Assembly (NCBI GenBank): GCA_013420905.1
Contig: JAAXNY010000001.1
Coordinates: 3,410,001 to 3,474,000, forward strand
Direction: 5' to 3'
Origin: Collybia mongolica
Taxonomy: Eukaryota; Basidiomycota; Agaricomycetes; Agaricales; Clitocybaceae
DNA: 64,000 nucleotides
Shown: positions 1 through 12,366 of the stretch, piece by piece
How the letters are laid out: each line of letters opens with the position of its first letter
How positions within the stretch are numbered: position 1 is the first letter of the stretch
Notes under the pieces: model-generated
The model's input: the letters and a program-made list of their open reading frames with translations, nothing else
Databases searched by the model: none
What the model was told of the DNA's origin: nothing
Program-made: the position numbers and the translations under genes

Positions 1-1800
1 CTTGAGCAATGTTAAGGACGATTGCTAGAAGACAGTCAATTTTGGCGAAAATAAGACCAGTTAATATTACTCACCAACATCAGCTGGGCCATCACCGAGC
101 TGAACAAGTATTTAGCGGCAAGACGAGAAACTAAGATAACGATGGTACCTTTCCTGGGTTTTCAGAGGCGATAGGCTGAAGTGAACCAGTCAGAATCATG
201 CTTCATATCGCTAGAAATTTAGACACCACGACTTACGTGCATCTGTTGATCCAAAAGCTTGGCTCCAGGAACATTGACAGTGGTGGGCTCGGCAATTTTG
301 GCACCCTTGTACCTGAGAATTGCCTTGGTGAGGGCAGGATCGTCTTTGCGTAAAATTCAATCAGAAGCTGTGAATGGTATGGAATAAGAAAAATTACAGT
401 TGGGGTTCCTGGCTGGGTCTCCACCAGTGGGGGGAGCCCTGATCCAGTAATTGTTGACGGGCTGGTCCGCGTGGAGAATAGCAGAGACACGTTGGGCTAT
501 ACACGAGAACCTGAATAACTAGAAATCCAGGAACACACATTTACTCACCGGCGTAAATATCAATGTTCTGAACAGTAACGGGATCATGCTCAATACCGTC
601 AGCCTCCATGAAAGTGATATTGTGAGAGTCGATAGAGAATGTGAAGAACGGGCGGCACGAAATAGCAAAGATGCGCAGCCTGTATCGCAATCCATGGACA
701 ACATTGACGACAGCAAATGGTACTAAACGCTTGTGTGAGACCAGCTTAAAGTCTAGGGTCAAATCAAAGCTTACCCAAAGGGCCGCCAACAAATCGCCCT
801 TTACCGTTGATCAAACCTGAGTCTTGAACCCTTGGAGATTTATTAGAGGACTATCGATGAGTGGCGGCGTACAATGCTTACGGGACAATACCGGTCTGGA
901 AGAAGTTGTTCTGACCGGCAGGGGCCAAAATGTGGTACCACTCTGCAAGTGTGATAATGGTGCCAGCTAAGGAATTCGTTTCTCATTAGTGTAATTCCTG
1001 GAGCCACTCATAAGGGGCAATACCATTGTCCACGTCGTATAGATGTTTTAGTGGATCATTAGGATCTGTCGGAAGCGTCAATCAGAATGCATAAGCGTTT
1101 AAAAGGTATACTCGCCATAGACAACAAATGTTCCCCGAAGACCGTCACAATACTGAGTTGACAGATGGGAGTGATACCAGTAACTGCAATGCGCTTGGTG
1201 AGTGGTAAAAGTAGGCGAGTTGTGAATGTTCTCACTTTCCGGTTTGTCCTGCCGTGTTGAACGCGTAGGTGAAAGTTGTGCCTGGTGGGATGGGGCACTA
1301 CAAACGGTTGAGCGCGCAAAAAGCGCGTCGTATTAATTACGCACTTGATTCACGAAACTGCCCCAAATCATTAGTATATTACGCGAACAAAGGAAGTAGA
1401 AGTCTTACGAAGGCCCATCCATGTCAGATGTTCGTGCTTGGAAGAACCCGTGCCAATGCTGTGCTACGTTGGTATTGAAAATGTATACGAGACTGAAAAC
1501 CATACAATAGATGTGCTTCGACGCATGTCTGGATTGACAAGCTTGTTGTGGGTTGGAATGACCACCGAGTCGCCCTTGAAAGCGACGAAGGTGGGTCCGG
1601 GAAAGGTACCGTTAGCTAAGACAGCACTTTGTAACAGCTATATTGAGCGTTTCGACAATGGTACATATGTGTATGACATACGGTCGGGGGAATCCATCGG
1701 GAGCTACAACGGCGTTGTTGATAGTTAAGTCGTAGTGCCTCGTGATAGCCAAGGCTGCCGGGAGAAGGCTCGAAGCGGTCAGGAGAGATAAGAGTACCAT
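1..1800 (-). CDS. Laccase (multicopper oxidase), 5' part, truncated by the left window edge
   Basis: Secreted phenol oxidase of the fungal laccase family. The start at 1800 opens a signal peptide ([18 protein letters not shown]) followed by [18 protein letters not shown], a typical laccase N-terminus. After splicing, the first copper motif reads HWHGFFQ (about 1440-1470) and the second reads [14 protein letters not shown] (about 1140-1190). Domain 2 follows, with [27 protein letters not shown], an INGKGRF region and [21 protein letters not shown], down to LGDGPADV near position 100 and IVLNIAQ at the edge. The third and fourth copper motifs lie beyond the window. Many short introns are typical of basidiomycete laccases. 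A TATA-like box lies 52-60 bp upstream of the start. Lignin or phenolic oxidation and pigment roles are family knowledge; the substrate cannot be told from sequence. Confidence 0.93.
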
Positions 1801-1851
1801 GGTTGGTAAGAGAGACGGTGGACCTGCTGAGCCTAAGCCATTTCATTCCTG

Positions 1852-1860
1852 CCTTTTAAA
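1852..1860 (-). promoter_or_regulatory. TATA-like box of the laccase gene
   Basis: On the minus strand this reads TTTAAAAGG, 52-60 bp upstream of the laccase start codon at 1800. Position and composition suit a core promoter element; this is inference without transcript data. Confidence 0.4.
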
Positions 1861-2782
1861 TGGCACAGCACTTGAGCCGAATTGCCTCGTCGCAAGTTAG
1901 TTCACCAATAACTTGTCGTGGTTTCGGAGTGTGAGATGAACCTCGGAGCCGTTTCGGTATGATATTCCCATTCGAGGTATTTTCTTGTCCATTGTATGTC
2001 GTTCACCTCGCATGTAGGGCGATACGCACATGGATGTCGCAAATGCAGACACGAAACCGCGGGAAATAATCCAGGCTCTAATCAAACCATCCTGTGAACC
2101 ATGGGAGCGCCGAAGGATAAAAATACCAGCAAGTCCCGAGTAGCGTTTTGTTTCGTGTATGACAGTGTACTAGTGCTGTCGTCATGAGTATATCATGATG
2201 GCGCGGCGGGAAATACCCACGAATACCGGCAGCGGGGGGGGGAGAGCGGCAAAAAAGTTCCTATCAAGGAAGCTTGGCGCTGAGGAACCACGCAGTAGGG
2301 TTCTCCTGTGTTTTATTGATGGCGAGAATGTGAAGGAAATGAGCCCAAGCGTTTGGTGCACCCATCACAACGGAGCTCTCACTCCACCTATGTGTGTTCA
2401 ATGTGCTCCACCATTGGCAGTCTGCCATCGGCCAACGGCATCGGCACAATAATCATCTCGATGATATTTGGCTGCGGGATCTGAAATGTTTTGTCCACTT
2501 GATTGGAATGGAAAGCTAGATGGTATCAAACCCAAACAGTAACATTATTCCCTCCAGATTCAGTGCTCAGCGCGTGCGGTCCAAAAGCAACAGGTATTTG
2601 CACGTGTTATCTTCTAGCGCCATTGAGCCCGCTTACAGTCGAATCGTTTAAATTTGGCGAGATCCGGATCGGTGGGAACGCATTGTGTGCGCATCATAGA
2701 CTGCTTTTGGGCTGTTTGGGAGGACTATCAACATTAGCAGTGCATGTTAGAACAAGTATTCATCATTTTCGCAACGTAAACC
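1861..2782. other. Intergenic: laccase upstream region and 3' flank of the carboxylase gene
   Basis: No convincing gene. It holds the laccase promoter and a run of nine G near 2235. Short open frames here match no family I recognise. Confidence 0.6.
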
Positions 2783-5700
2783 TCAAGCGAGCATAAGCAG
2801 AGTATCGCCTGGACGAACCACAGCTCCTTCTGTGATACCGTTGCCAAGCCCCCTAATCGTCCTGCCAATGTTATGCTCTCCGGCATAGATAGGAATTTCC
2901 GTTTTCATCGCTTCTAGGATTATTACGACATCCTTGGCTGTCTTGATGATATCTCCGGGTTGCCCCTGTACTTTCCACACCGACGCAGACAGAGGGGCAC
3001 ATATTGTAGCCGTACCATCGTGTGAATCTAAGGTTCGTGGGTTTCAGACACCAGTTGTGTGCGAGAAAGAACCTACGTTCAGAAGCCTCGTCCCGGGTTG
3101 AGTTGGTACTTGCAACCTTTTCGGCTTCCCATTCCTGAAGATATAGTTGTTCCCTGGAGTTGATGTCACCAAAAATGGAGCATGAAAAAGCATGAGTAAA
3201 TACCGCCGTTCTTCGCGCATTATCCCTTCAGCTTGCTGATCCTTAAATAATGCGACTTCCGCTGCGATACTTTCCGTGAAAGTCTCATAAGATGCCATGG
3301 AGAAGATGGCTGGTTCAATCTGCTCACAACCCTAAGGCAAGCCCAGATGAAGAGAAAACGGATCAAACCTTAAACTCATACTGTCCTGTGTCGAATTTCC
3401 TTTCTAGCTGTAGCATACCATTCATGAAGATAGGCAAGTCACATGCAAAATGCATATTCACCTCGATGTATTCTTCCTCCGTGATCGACTCAAAGTGAAT
3501 CTTGACCTTCTTGAGTAGGGAGCCATTATTTACTTCGTTGCAGCTCACCTGGTCGAATGGTTGTAATAACCAAGGGTGTTCTGAATGAAAGTCTTTGCCT
3601 TTTCCCCATGTTTGCCAGGTTGGAAGAGTTCGACCGTACAATTGATATCCACCAGGGGATTCCACGGGATATATGGCAGCAACAGGGCCAGCAATGGCGA
3701 TAGCACCCTGCTCGTGGATGAGTTCATACATTAGGACAACAGCAACATTAAACATAACAAACCCGTGGCGTGTAAGTTCTTGAGGGATTCATCTTTTGGC
3801 CAACAATTCGACATCGAGGATCTATCTAAACAGTATTGTTGATTACCTGGTTTCGACCCGGTAAATTCGGCACATACTGGCACTAGAAATGGGCAAGCAA
3901 AATAAAATCCAAGGCCAACAACAAGCTATGAAACCGTTTTAGGTATAGCGATGATACTGATCAAAACAAAAGAAAACTACACACCCAATCAGATGCGATT
4001 AACTTTCTCAACACTTCCTGCGCCCCACCAGTAAGCCCATTATTTCTGGCAAGATATTCAATATTACTAGGCAAATAAACTGCCTTCTTCCGTATTGAGC
4101 GCATATAGCGATCCAAAGCTTCTCGGTTCCAATGATCATCAAGAACGATGGGAAAGGTGATTTTACGGCCTGGGAATTCCATTCCGGCTACAGCCACCGG
4201 AAGTGAGGCTTGAGTTGATGATAGAAAAGCTAGAGCGTCATCTTGGGAGATCACACTCGGGTCAAAATGACACTAGGTGATGGTGTTAGTTCTGCTTGCG
4301 TATCGCCATGGCGAAATACCTACAAGGATTGAGCGAACACATGGACACAAGTTAGAAAAGCCGGCAAGCTTTGTAGACTCTATTGCTAACTGGAAGGCAT
4401 GGATATGAGCCCGTATTTTGAGATCGAGGCTCATTTCCCCGAATTCGACTAGGATAGCAGAATCCCCGGCCTTAGAAACAAACCCTGTGAGAAAGCAAGA
4501 CCGACAAGAAATGACACGCACCTGACGAAATAAAACCGGGAGGTGGCCATGGGTTGCAGTTCGTAAGATGGAGGATTGAGAACTATCCATTAACGCAGAC
4601 GAATATGGCCTTGATGAGATCTGCTCCATATCAGGACTGTCAACAAAGGATTTGACCATGGAAAGCCATTTGGTAGGTAAGTCGTTCAGGCGTATAGAAT
4701 CAGCCCAAAGGACTCTCCGAAATTCGACAGTGCATCCAGGGCTGAGCTGTCCCAGTTTCCACCTGGAAAGAATTTGGAGTCAGTAGGGTTTTGAATTCCC
4801 AAAAGATCTCTATGCACATTTCTGCAGATGCAACCGTGCAGGCGCAAACATACCCACCCATATCGGGTCCGTCCTGGGCAAGGATGACCGGTGTATCACC
4901 ATTAATATTAATGGTGCCGGGGGCATATCCGTTGTCCAGTATATTGCTTGGGTGGGATCCACCCTCACCACCGCTTTTCCTTGCCCATTGGATCTTTTTT
5001 GGTGACTCGAGCCTAATGCCCATCCGATTAGTTGATATGCTTACGCGCCAGTGTGTAGCATAAAACTCCTTTACACCATCTTGTGTGATAAATTCATTGT
5101 CATCGTGGGGTCCGGGGAGGACGTAGATGATCCAGTGGTTTGGATATTCAGGGACCAAAGTCCGAGGAAGGACGAGAAAGTGGGGATCATCGCGTGTATC
5201 GGGACCGCAATTGCCCAAGGCGAGATAATCCCCAATTAGAAGGGACCTGTTCTAAAAATATAACAGCTGTGGGAAATTTGGGAAAGAGTAAGCTTTGGGG
5301 AAATCCTGACCTGGTAACCGCCTAAACCCATAGATGTGGACTTGGAACCAAGATAGGCTGCGACTCTGGGAAAACCACCCCGAATGGCCAAGTATGTCCT
5401 GAAACCACCGGCAGAAATGTCATTGTTCGCGTCCACGGCCAGCCGCAACTTCCCACCGCGTGGTACCATGATTCTTGCCCATATTTCCACCAATCCGCCG
5501 TTAACCGTTACCAATACTGTCTTCCCAGTGACGCAGATGACAGCTGGGACAAAAAATTCAGCCTCAAAGCTGACGCCCGGAAAGACGACGATCTCCAGTC
5601 CTTCCGTTTTCTCTGGGTTCCCAACAAGAATGTTTCCTGCACGAAATGCCAAGGGGTCCATCGGCCCACCGCGTGGAATTCCAAGGCCCATGTTACGTCC

Positions 5701-7573
5701 TGGAAGGTCCTGTATCGTACTTTCAATTCCCGCAGAGAGGACTTTTAATCCTCTGTAAAATTAGGTCAATTGGCAATGCTTTTTACTTTATCACGGAACC
5801 GCATACCGTGGTGTGTAAGTGAAACTGCCGAGAAACCTTGTCGTCGCGTTGCCCGCACGAAAAATCTCGTCTTCTGCAATTGCGCTGAGGTATTCTATGT
5901 TATTAGGAGGACCATAGATCTTGCAGGCCTCCAATGCCTGCTGAAACCTAGAAATCGCCTCTTCTCGAGTGCGCCCACTTACAACGAGTTTACAGAGAAG
6001 TGCATCAAAATATGGTGTAACCAAAAGACCGGTAGAGACCTGGTAAAACCTTGAGAGATATTCCCCGAAGAATGGAGCTTAAACTACACACCCAACTGTC
6101 AACTCTCAGCCAATCAAAGTGGGCACCATTGAGGTCAACGAATTGCAATAAACCGGGGGTTGGCACAAAACCCTCTGATGGATTCTCAGCATACACTCGA
6201 CCTTCTATCGCATGAGCCGCGATAGATTGTCCTTGAGTGCGAAGCCTATCGTACGTGCTTTGTTGCATTTCTGGTTCTCCAGATCCTATCCCTCTGGGAT
6301 TGGCTCCTTGGCGTTCCATAATGCCTTGTTTGATCATCAATCCCACAAGGTCAAGGCCCGGATGAATAGCTTCTGTGACAGGATGTTCAACCTATATACA
6401 GCATTGAGATCTACAAACAACACCCGCGCTGTTACCCAGCAACCACGTACCTGAATCCTGGTGTTCATCTCAAGGAAATAGAACTCTGCAGTGACATCAT
6501 CGACAAGAAACTCGACAGTGCCTCATTACCCGCTATCAACACAGAGTATCCTCCAAGTCGAATATACGTACCTGCAGAACTATAGCTAATTGACCGACAC
6601 AGCCGCAGAGCGGCATCGCACATTTTCTTTCCAAGACCTAAGGAAAAAACCCATATAAGATTGGAGTACCGTCAGATGGAGTGATTTTTCACCTGGGTGA
6701 GATGTGATGAAAGGGCTGGGTGCTTCTTCAATGATCTTCTGCTGACGACGTTGGACGCTACATTCCCTTTCTCCCATATGTACGACATCTCCATTTCCGT
6801 TACCGAACACCTGTAGAGGCGTCAACAATCGCGCTGTCACAACACGAAGGTTCCCAACCTGTATTTCAATGTGACGTGCCGCGGGGAAATACCTTTCCAG
6901 AAAGAGTCCATCGTCCTCAAAGAGTACCTGCCCATAAATGTGCGATGGTGAAAAGGGCTCCAACTTTATTTTTGATCAAACAAACCTTCGCGCGCGCCTG
7001 TGTAGTTGGAAACGCATCTCGCAGCTCCTTCTCACTGGAACAGACGACCATCCCCATGCCGCCGCCACCAGCAGTCGCTTTTAACATGATAGGAAACCCA
7101 ACCTGCCTCGCCGCTTCCAGAGCATCAGCCTCAGACTCCAAAAGCCCAGATCCGGGTACCACCGACAGTCCGGCCTGAAGAGCAATGTTCCTAGCTTCGT
7201 GTTTAAGCCCCATAGATTTAATAATATCAGCGCAAGGCCCGAGCCAAGTGATCCCGGCATCTGTGACAAAAGAGGCAAAATGCGCGTTCTCGGACAGAAA
7301 GCCATATCCGGGGTGGAGGAGTGTCACTGCGCGAGCCTTGCAAATATCCACGATTGTGGATCCAGAGAGATATGCCTTAGCTTCCGAGTCCGCCGATAAG
7401 TCGCGTGGAAGAGCAACGGCTTCGTCCGCAAGCGAAGCGTGAGGTGAAAGCGCGTCCGACGGCGTATAGATGGCTACGGTGGCCAGACCCATTTCTTTGG
7501 CAGTTCGGATTATTCGTACCGCGATTTCCCCTCGGTTGGCGATAAGGAGTTTTTGCCCGTCGTACATAGACAT
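2783..7573 (-). CDS. Biotin carboxylase-AHS2-AHS1-biotinyl fusion (annotated in databases as urea carboxylase/amidolyase; probably a biotin-dependent lactamase component)
   Basis: A single enzyme of about 1,250-1,350 residues in about 14 exons. The N-terminus starts directly with biotin carboxylase ([21 protein letters not shown]), then [12 protein letters not shown], the ATP-grasp glycine loop [23 protein letters not shown] and the catalytic [16 protein letters not shown]. From about 5750 down comes AHS2 (KipA/PxpC type: [45 protein letters not shown]). From about 4480 comes AHS1 (KipI/PxpB type: [51 protein letters not shown]). The C-terminus is a biotinyl domain with the biotin lysine in EAMKTEI. 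All domains read through without a break after splicing. There is no allophanate hydrolase (amidase) domain at the N-terminus, unlike yeast Dur1,2. The neighbour 265 bp upstream on the same strand is PxpA, so I infer an ATP/bicarbonate-dependent 5-oxoproline or other lactam-opening role. Stand-alone urea carboxylase is the alternative. Confidence 0.93.
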
Positions 7574-7838
7574 GTTAGATCCACCACTTGCGTAGGTTTC
7601 ACAAGGTTAGTGCCTAGCGGGAAACACAAAGTTGTTCCTGGGGTCGTGTATAGTCTACTAGCGTGGGTATTGCGGGCCAAAATGGTTTGACATATGGGGA
7701 GTCATGAAAAAGTGTGCGAAAAGTTAAGGTTTTATGGGGTAGGGCTTCTTTGTGCACCACATCATGTGGTCGCAGTCCCGGGCCAGATGTAAAACATAGT
7801 TTTAGTTGATGTGTAATGCCTGCTACAACATAGAGGGA

Positions 7839-9125
7839 TCAAACATAGCCTGCTCGCTGATTACTTTCATCTACGACACTTTTCACTAATCGTGCGACTT
7901 CTACTGCACCCTGGTGGCCGAGTATGTGAAACGAAAGGTCGAGCTTCGTATGGGGGAAATGAAGGCGAAATGACGTACTGGGGTGTCAGAATGGCAACAA
8001 ATGGACACTTCAGCAATGTCCTTGCCAAGCGGAATATAGGCCTCTCCTATGGTTGTTACTTGGTGAAAATTGAGGAGTCTCTTGGTCTGATGTGCCCGGC
8101 ATTTTAGTGCCTGAACCTAAACCCACAAAGCAATGTACTCATACCCGTTCGCGAACGATGTCTAATGAAACTGGCGCATGTTTTCTGATGGGCCGCTTAG
8201 GAGCTTGGTAAATTCTAGAGAGCCACAACCCACTGCGTAATCAGAAGTTTCCCCTCGGCGGTATAATCCAGATCAGCAAACCACTCTGTTGGGAGTTGCA
8301 TGAGTTCATCTGGTAGTACCACTCTGCTAGAGTTGGAGTACCTGGGATAAACCGGACTCCAGCCTCCTCAGCAGACGTTTGATGAGCTGTTCCTGCCAAA
8401 CCCACAAGAGCGATCGGCTGGTCTTGATCCTTATTGAAGACTTTGAGAACTTGAACCATGGCTCGCGAGAGCTCGAGCGAACGAGCTGTTTGCCCATATA
8501 TGGCACCATGGGGCTTGATCTGTTTCAGGTGAGCTTAGGACTTCGACGGGACCTTAATGGCGCACATGGTTCAAGGGAAGCCCGTGTAGCTTAAGAAACC
8601 CTGATAATGCTCCTATTTGATATATGAAACAAGCCGAAAGTTCTTCCTGCCAGCATAAAATAAGGTGGAGACTCTGTACAAGTGTTCAATGCTCACTCAC
8701 GGGTTCAATAGCCATCTCCCTTCGTCCAAATCCCTGGAGATCAGGAAGGGACGGGTGGGCACCAACAGCAACGCCATTCAACTTGGCCAACTCGACAGTC
8801 TTATTCATAACGGAGAAATCCCTACAAAGGTTAGCCTCATATCAATGCGATACCCCAATGATATCGTTAATCTGCATACGAAGCGTGAAACCCGCATGCT
8901 ATGTTAGCCAAGTGTATAGTTTTCATAAGCTCCACATCGTCGCCCTTCATAACACATTTAACATGGTCTTCCGTCTACCTTGACCCTCTTACAGGCTTAC
9001 GATTGTGTAAAGTGAGAATCCCTGAATATCAGACCTGAGCCTTGCAGCACACGCTTGTAATAACTAGTACACACCTCTCCCATGTCGCAATTAACGGAAG
9101 CGCGTAAAGGTTGTGGTTGCACCAT
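7839..9125 (-). CDS. PxpA / LamB-YcsF family protein (5-oxoprolinase subunit A homologue)
   Basis: Homologue of bacterial PxpA, which with PxpB and PxpC opens 5-oxoproline (pyroglutamate) to glutamate using ATP. The spliced protein of about 270 residues has every family landmark in order: VNCDMGEGF at the N-terminus, [101 protein letters not shown] and finally [20 protein letters not shown] near 7870-7960. The stop is at 7839-7841. I chose the ATG at 9125 because the family normally begins a few residues before NCDMGEG; an upstream in-frame start at 9212 would add 29 residues. There are about seven introns. It sits directly upstream of the AHS1/AHS2-containing carboxylase on the same strand, the partners PxpA has in bacterial operons. 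No damage is visible. Confidence 0.92.
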
Positions 9126-9769
9126 GGCTGTTGGTGTTCGTGAGACGGGGCGTGTGCGATGCTGTGTGATGTGAACGTTCGGAGTTGTAAATTCTTGTGT
9201 GGCGAGAACCAAACCCCAATTTTGAACGGTGAGATATGTTGTACAAAAAGTCTGTCAAGAATATCGTATGTCCCTATAATACCACTGAAAGTAGTTCCAA
9301 TCCGAGGCGTCATCGCTTCACAAACTTGCCCTGATACCTATTTTATTTTCCCATAATCAGGATGCTTTGGGGGAAATGGATCATAATTAATCCATTAATG
9401 GACTAGCTTTCCAGGATGGGAGACGAGAATGACCAGAGGTATAGGCTGTCTATGACAGGGCTTGCGGTCAAAGTGGAAGGCCCAACTTTGACAAAGGTAC
9501 GGCATTACCTTGACTGAAGGCTTCTATCAACAATGTTCCAAGAATGACATGACTGTAAAATCGTGCGTTTGCGCATGTATAAATTTGGGCTTTGTCCATC
9601 GGTGGTTTGGAGTGACTGTGCGATCGGAATAGTGACAGTAACCAACGAAATCCAGTAACTGCAATGACCTCGCTTGACAGGACTAGAAGCTAGGCAGAAC
9701 GAGAGTTACTGCATAGCTATCCGTGCTTGCGATATGAGGAAAGCCTAGCACTACGATTGCACCTCGAAT
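9126..9769. other. Intergenic: PxpA upstream region and 3' flank of the F-box gene
   Basis: No gene seen. It must contain the PxpA promoter; no clear TATA box or operator was recognised. Confidence 0.6.
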
Positions 9770-12171
9770 TCAAGCGACTTTCCATGCCCAAACGGGTCCG
9801 AGAGGGTCCGTGCTTGCACTATTGAAAGTCAAGGTATAAGTCACAAATGGTGGTCAAGTGGTGATGGCACTTACTGATCTGCACCAGTCCACATACCTAC
9901 ATACGCAGTATGTGTAAGTAGTAAATATTGGAAAATGTATAACATTTTACCTAGCATTCCGACTGCAGATCCGATAGAACCGACCTGCACTGCTTCGGTT
10001 ATCCACTCAGGAGAGTCTTCACCGGGGTAGCTGGAGGTCTTCGAAGGAAGTTAGCAGCAACAAATCAAATCAAAGCGAATATGGCATCACCAAAGACCAG
10101 CGAACAGCACCATCACCTATCATCCTAACAGACCCTTTCACCCGTCTTACGACTGTGGAATCTGTATCCGAGCCGCGAGATTCTCCCTCTACATGAATGA
10201 CTGGCAATCTCCAAATTAGCGACTCGAGTTCACGTATACAGTGTTCATCTACTAGGTCGGGTTCTGGAGGCTTGGAGTAACCAGAAACCCGTAACGTCAT
10301 AGGAAATATACGCATAGTTTCCTCTAGGTCTTCGCTCAGAAAGCCATGGAGCTATATTCCGTTTATGATAAGTGTGACATTGGTGGGAACTGGGAACGTA
10401 CATTATGAACTGTGTTTCCCATTATCCATTTAATCTTTACGTCAGAAATTTAAATAACTACTCACGCAACAAATCGTGATAATCGAGCCAACAAACGCTT
10501 CGCCTATATGTGCGGTTACACATGGACCGCAAAATCGAATTAGCGCGAAATAACTTACTTCCACTCTCCAGCAACTCCAGCCCAATCCCATCCCTCAACG
10601 TTATCAGCATCCCTTGCCTTTCCTTTACCCTTCCCGTGGTCCAGAGGAACGTCCAAATGCGGCTCACAGCCCTCAAGTTGATTAGGAAATATATTCCAGT
10701 TCTCGCTCCAAAAGGAAGGAGCCCCACCCATTCGCATAAGGTCTAGGCACGCAAATGCATCCACAAGCTTACTGACGGACTCGTCGACACTAGGATTCCC
10801 CGCTGGTTCGTTAGTATCTAGCGCCAGGACTTCTCTGAGATTCATCTCAACCAGGAGGCGGGCTGCAGATAAGAATGCATAATCGGGGACGACCTGATGC
10901 GGTTTGGGGGGTATAAACGTTGCGTCATGGACATGTCCAGTTATAGTGACAAAATTGAGACCTTCGTCGTCCTCATCGCTTTTTTGGGTTGGCAAGTCAT
11001 CGTCATCCCCCGAGTCTGCACGATGAAAATCAGATCCATCGATGGTCAGGAAAGGATAAAGGCCTTCGTTGGCGTCAGAAGTTATGTGTATCAATTGACT
11101 GCCATGTTCAGCGCCCCCATCAACGTTCATGATCTGTCGTGAGATCTCCTCTTCAAAATCTGGAAATCGTGTGCGCAAATTTTCTTCTCTTGCTTTACCG
11201 TTGTCAGGTAAGAAGGGCCCCCAGCATCGCTCTGGCATTAGGTATCTGAGGTTGTAGACCCTGGTCCTAGCCATTTCGCGTGCTGTTGCAAGTTGCTCAG
11301 CAACTGAGACTTGGGACGATTGTGTTGACGTAGATGATGGGCTGCTGCTGCTCAACGCACCAAAGTCAGACGCATCCAGTTCTAGTGAGGATTGGGTAGG
11401 GAGAAAGCCTTTGAGGAAAATAAGTTTATGGAACAGTTTTCCTTCATGTGAGTTCTCCCAAATAGCCTCTTCCGAGCTGTAGTTGCATCGACGGCGTTGA
11501 TGACCGTCTACCAGAAATTTCTGAATAAGGCTTGGGGGGTACCCAGACTTAAGAACATCTTCCAGCCATGCTGAACTGTGAGACTTGAATTCGGCAGGAA
11601 ATGGTATGGGTGAGGCATGGAGAATAATTATGGGGGGGAATGTTGGTGTGATCGTTGTGAAGTCGTTATTTTGGTGAGGTGAAAATGGTAAAGCGCTCTC
11701 GAGCACGGTAAGGAGTGATTTCAGGGTCTGGGATAAGTTGGGCGGGGTCTATTCTGGATGAGATATAAAAGGCCACGAGCTAACCAACAGGCTTACTTCT
11801 ATGACACTATCCCCCCAAGTGTATTTCTCGAATGTCTTCTTGGCACCTATCCTGCTAGTGAACTCTCCTGCCCAATCAAATGAAGGTTCTATATCCGTTC
11901 TTGCGTCGCCGGTTGGCGCGAAAGTTGTGGCCGCTCTGAGGCGACTTAACAACGGTCTAGGGTCATCGAAGGTTGTCAAGAAAATCTCCCGCCATAGATG
12001 ATTGTCCGTCGAGTGGAAGATCAGTTGATGAAAATAACGACAGGTTTGTCCTAGACATGCTATGGCGGAAGGAAACCCTGTGGCTGCCAAAAGGATGAGC
12101 ACCTGTTCCACGAGCTCAGGAGGTAAGGACAGAAAATTTGCCGTCGTGGGCCTTGACAGTGGAGAGAACAT
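9770..12171 (-). CDS. F-box protein
   Basis: Likely substrate-recognition subunit of an SCF ubiquitin ligase. The start at 12171 gives MFSPLSRPTTANFLSLPPELVEQVL, an F-box that continues through CLGQTCRYFHQLIF and HLWREIF (about residues 12-65). A long middle exon (about 10555-11700) encodes an acidic central region, then a conserved C-terminal part: EGESRGSDTDSTVVRRVKG, GDGAVRWSLV, PEWITEAVQVGSIGSA and a terminal DPLGPVWAWKVA, with the stop at 9770-9772. The architecture, F-box followed by a large domain ending in DPLGPxWxWKV, is familiar from many Agaricomycete F-box proteins. The gene has at least five introns. The target is unknown. Confidence 0.85.
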
Positions 12172-12366
12172 AATTCGTTGTGATATGGGGAGGAGAATTG
12201 GAAATGTATATTCACTATTGTTTTGGAGCTGTAAACATGTAACCCTAACCCCAGAGTCCGGGAAGTGGCAAACGAGTCAGTAAGTGTGTGGATTAAAGTC
12301 CAGAACAAATGCAATGATAGTAGTATGTGGGAAGTCTAAACCAAGATGAAAGCGAATTAAATGTTC

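Noticed and set aside
2783..7573. Naming the carboxylase DUR1,2 (urea amidolyase)
   Set aside because: The protein starts directly at biotin carboxylase and has no allophanate hydrolase domain; the neighbour is PxpA. The label would overstate a urea role.
7892..8107. Small plus-strand frame ending C-P-A-F, a possible CaaX pheromone precursor
   Set aside because: It is antisense to PxpA coding exons, lacks the Glu/Arg processing site and is too long and arginine-rich for a mushroom pheromone.
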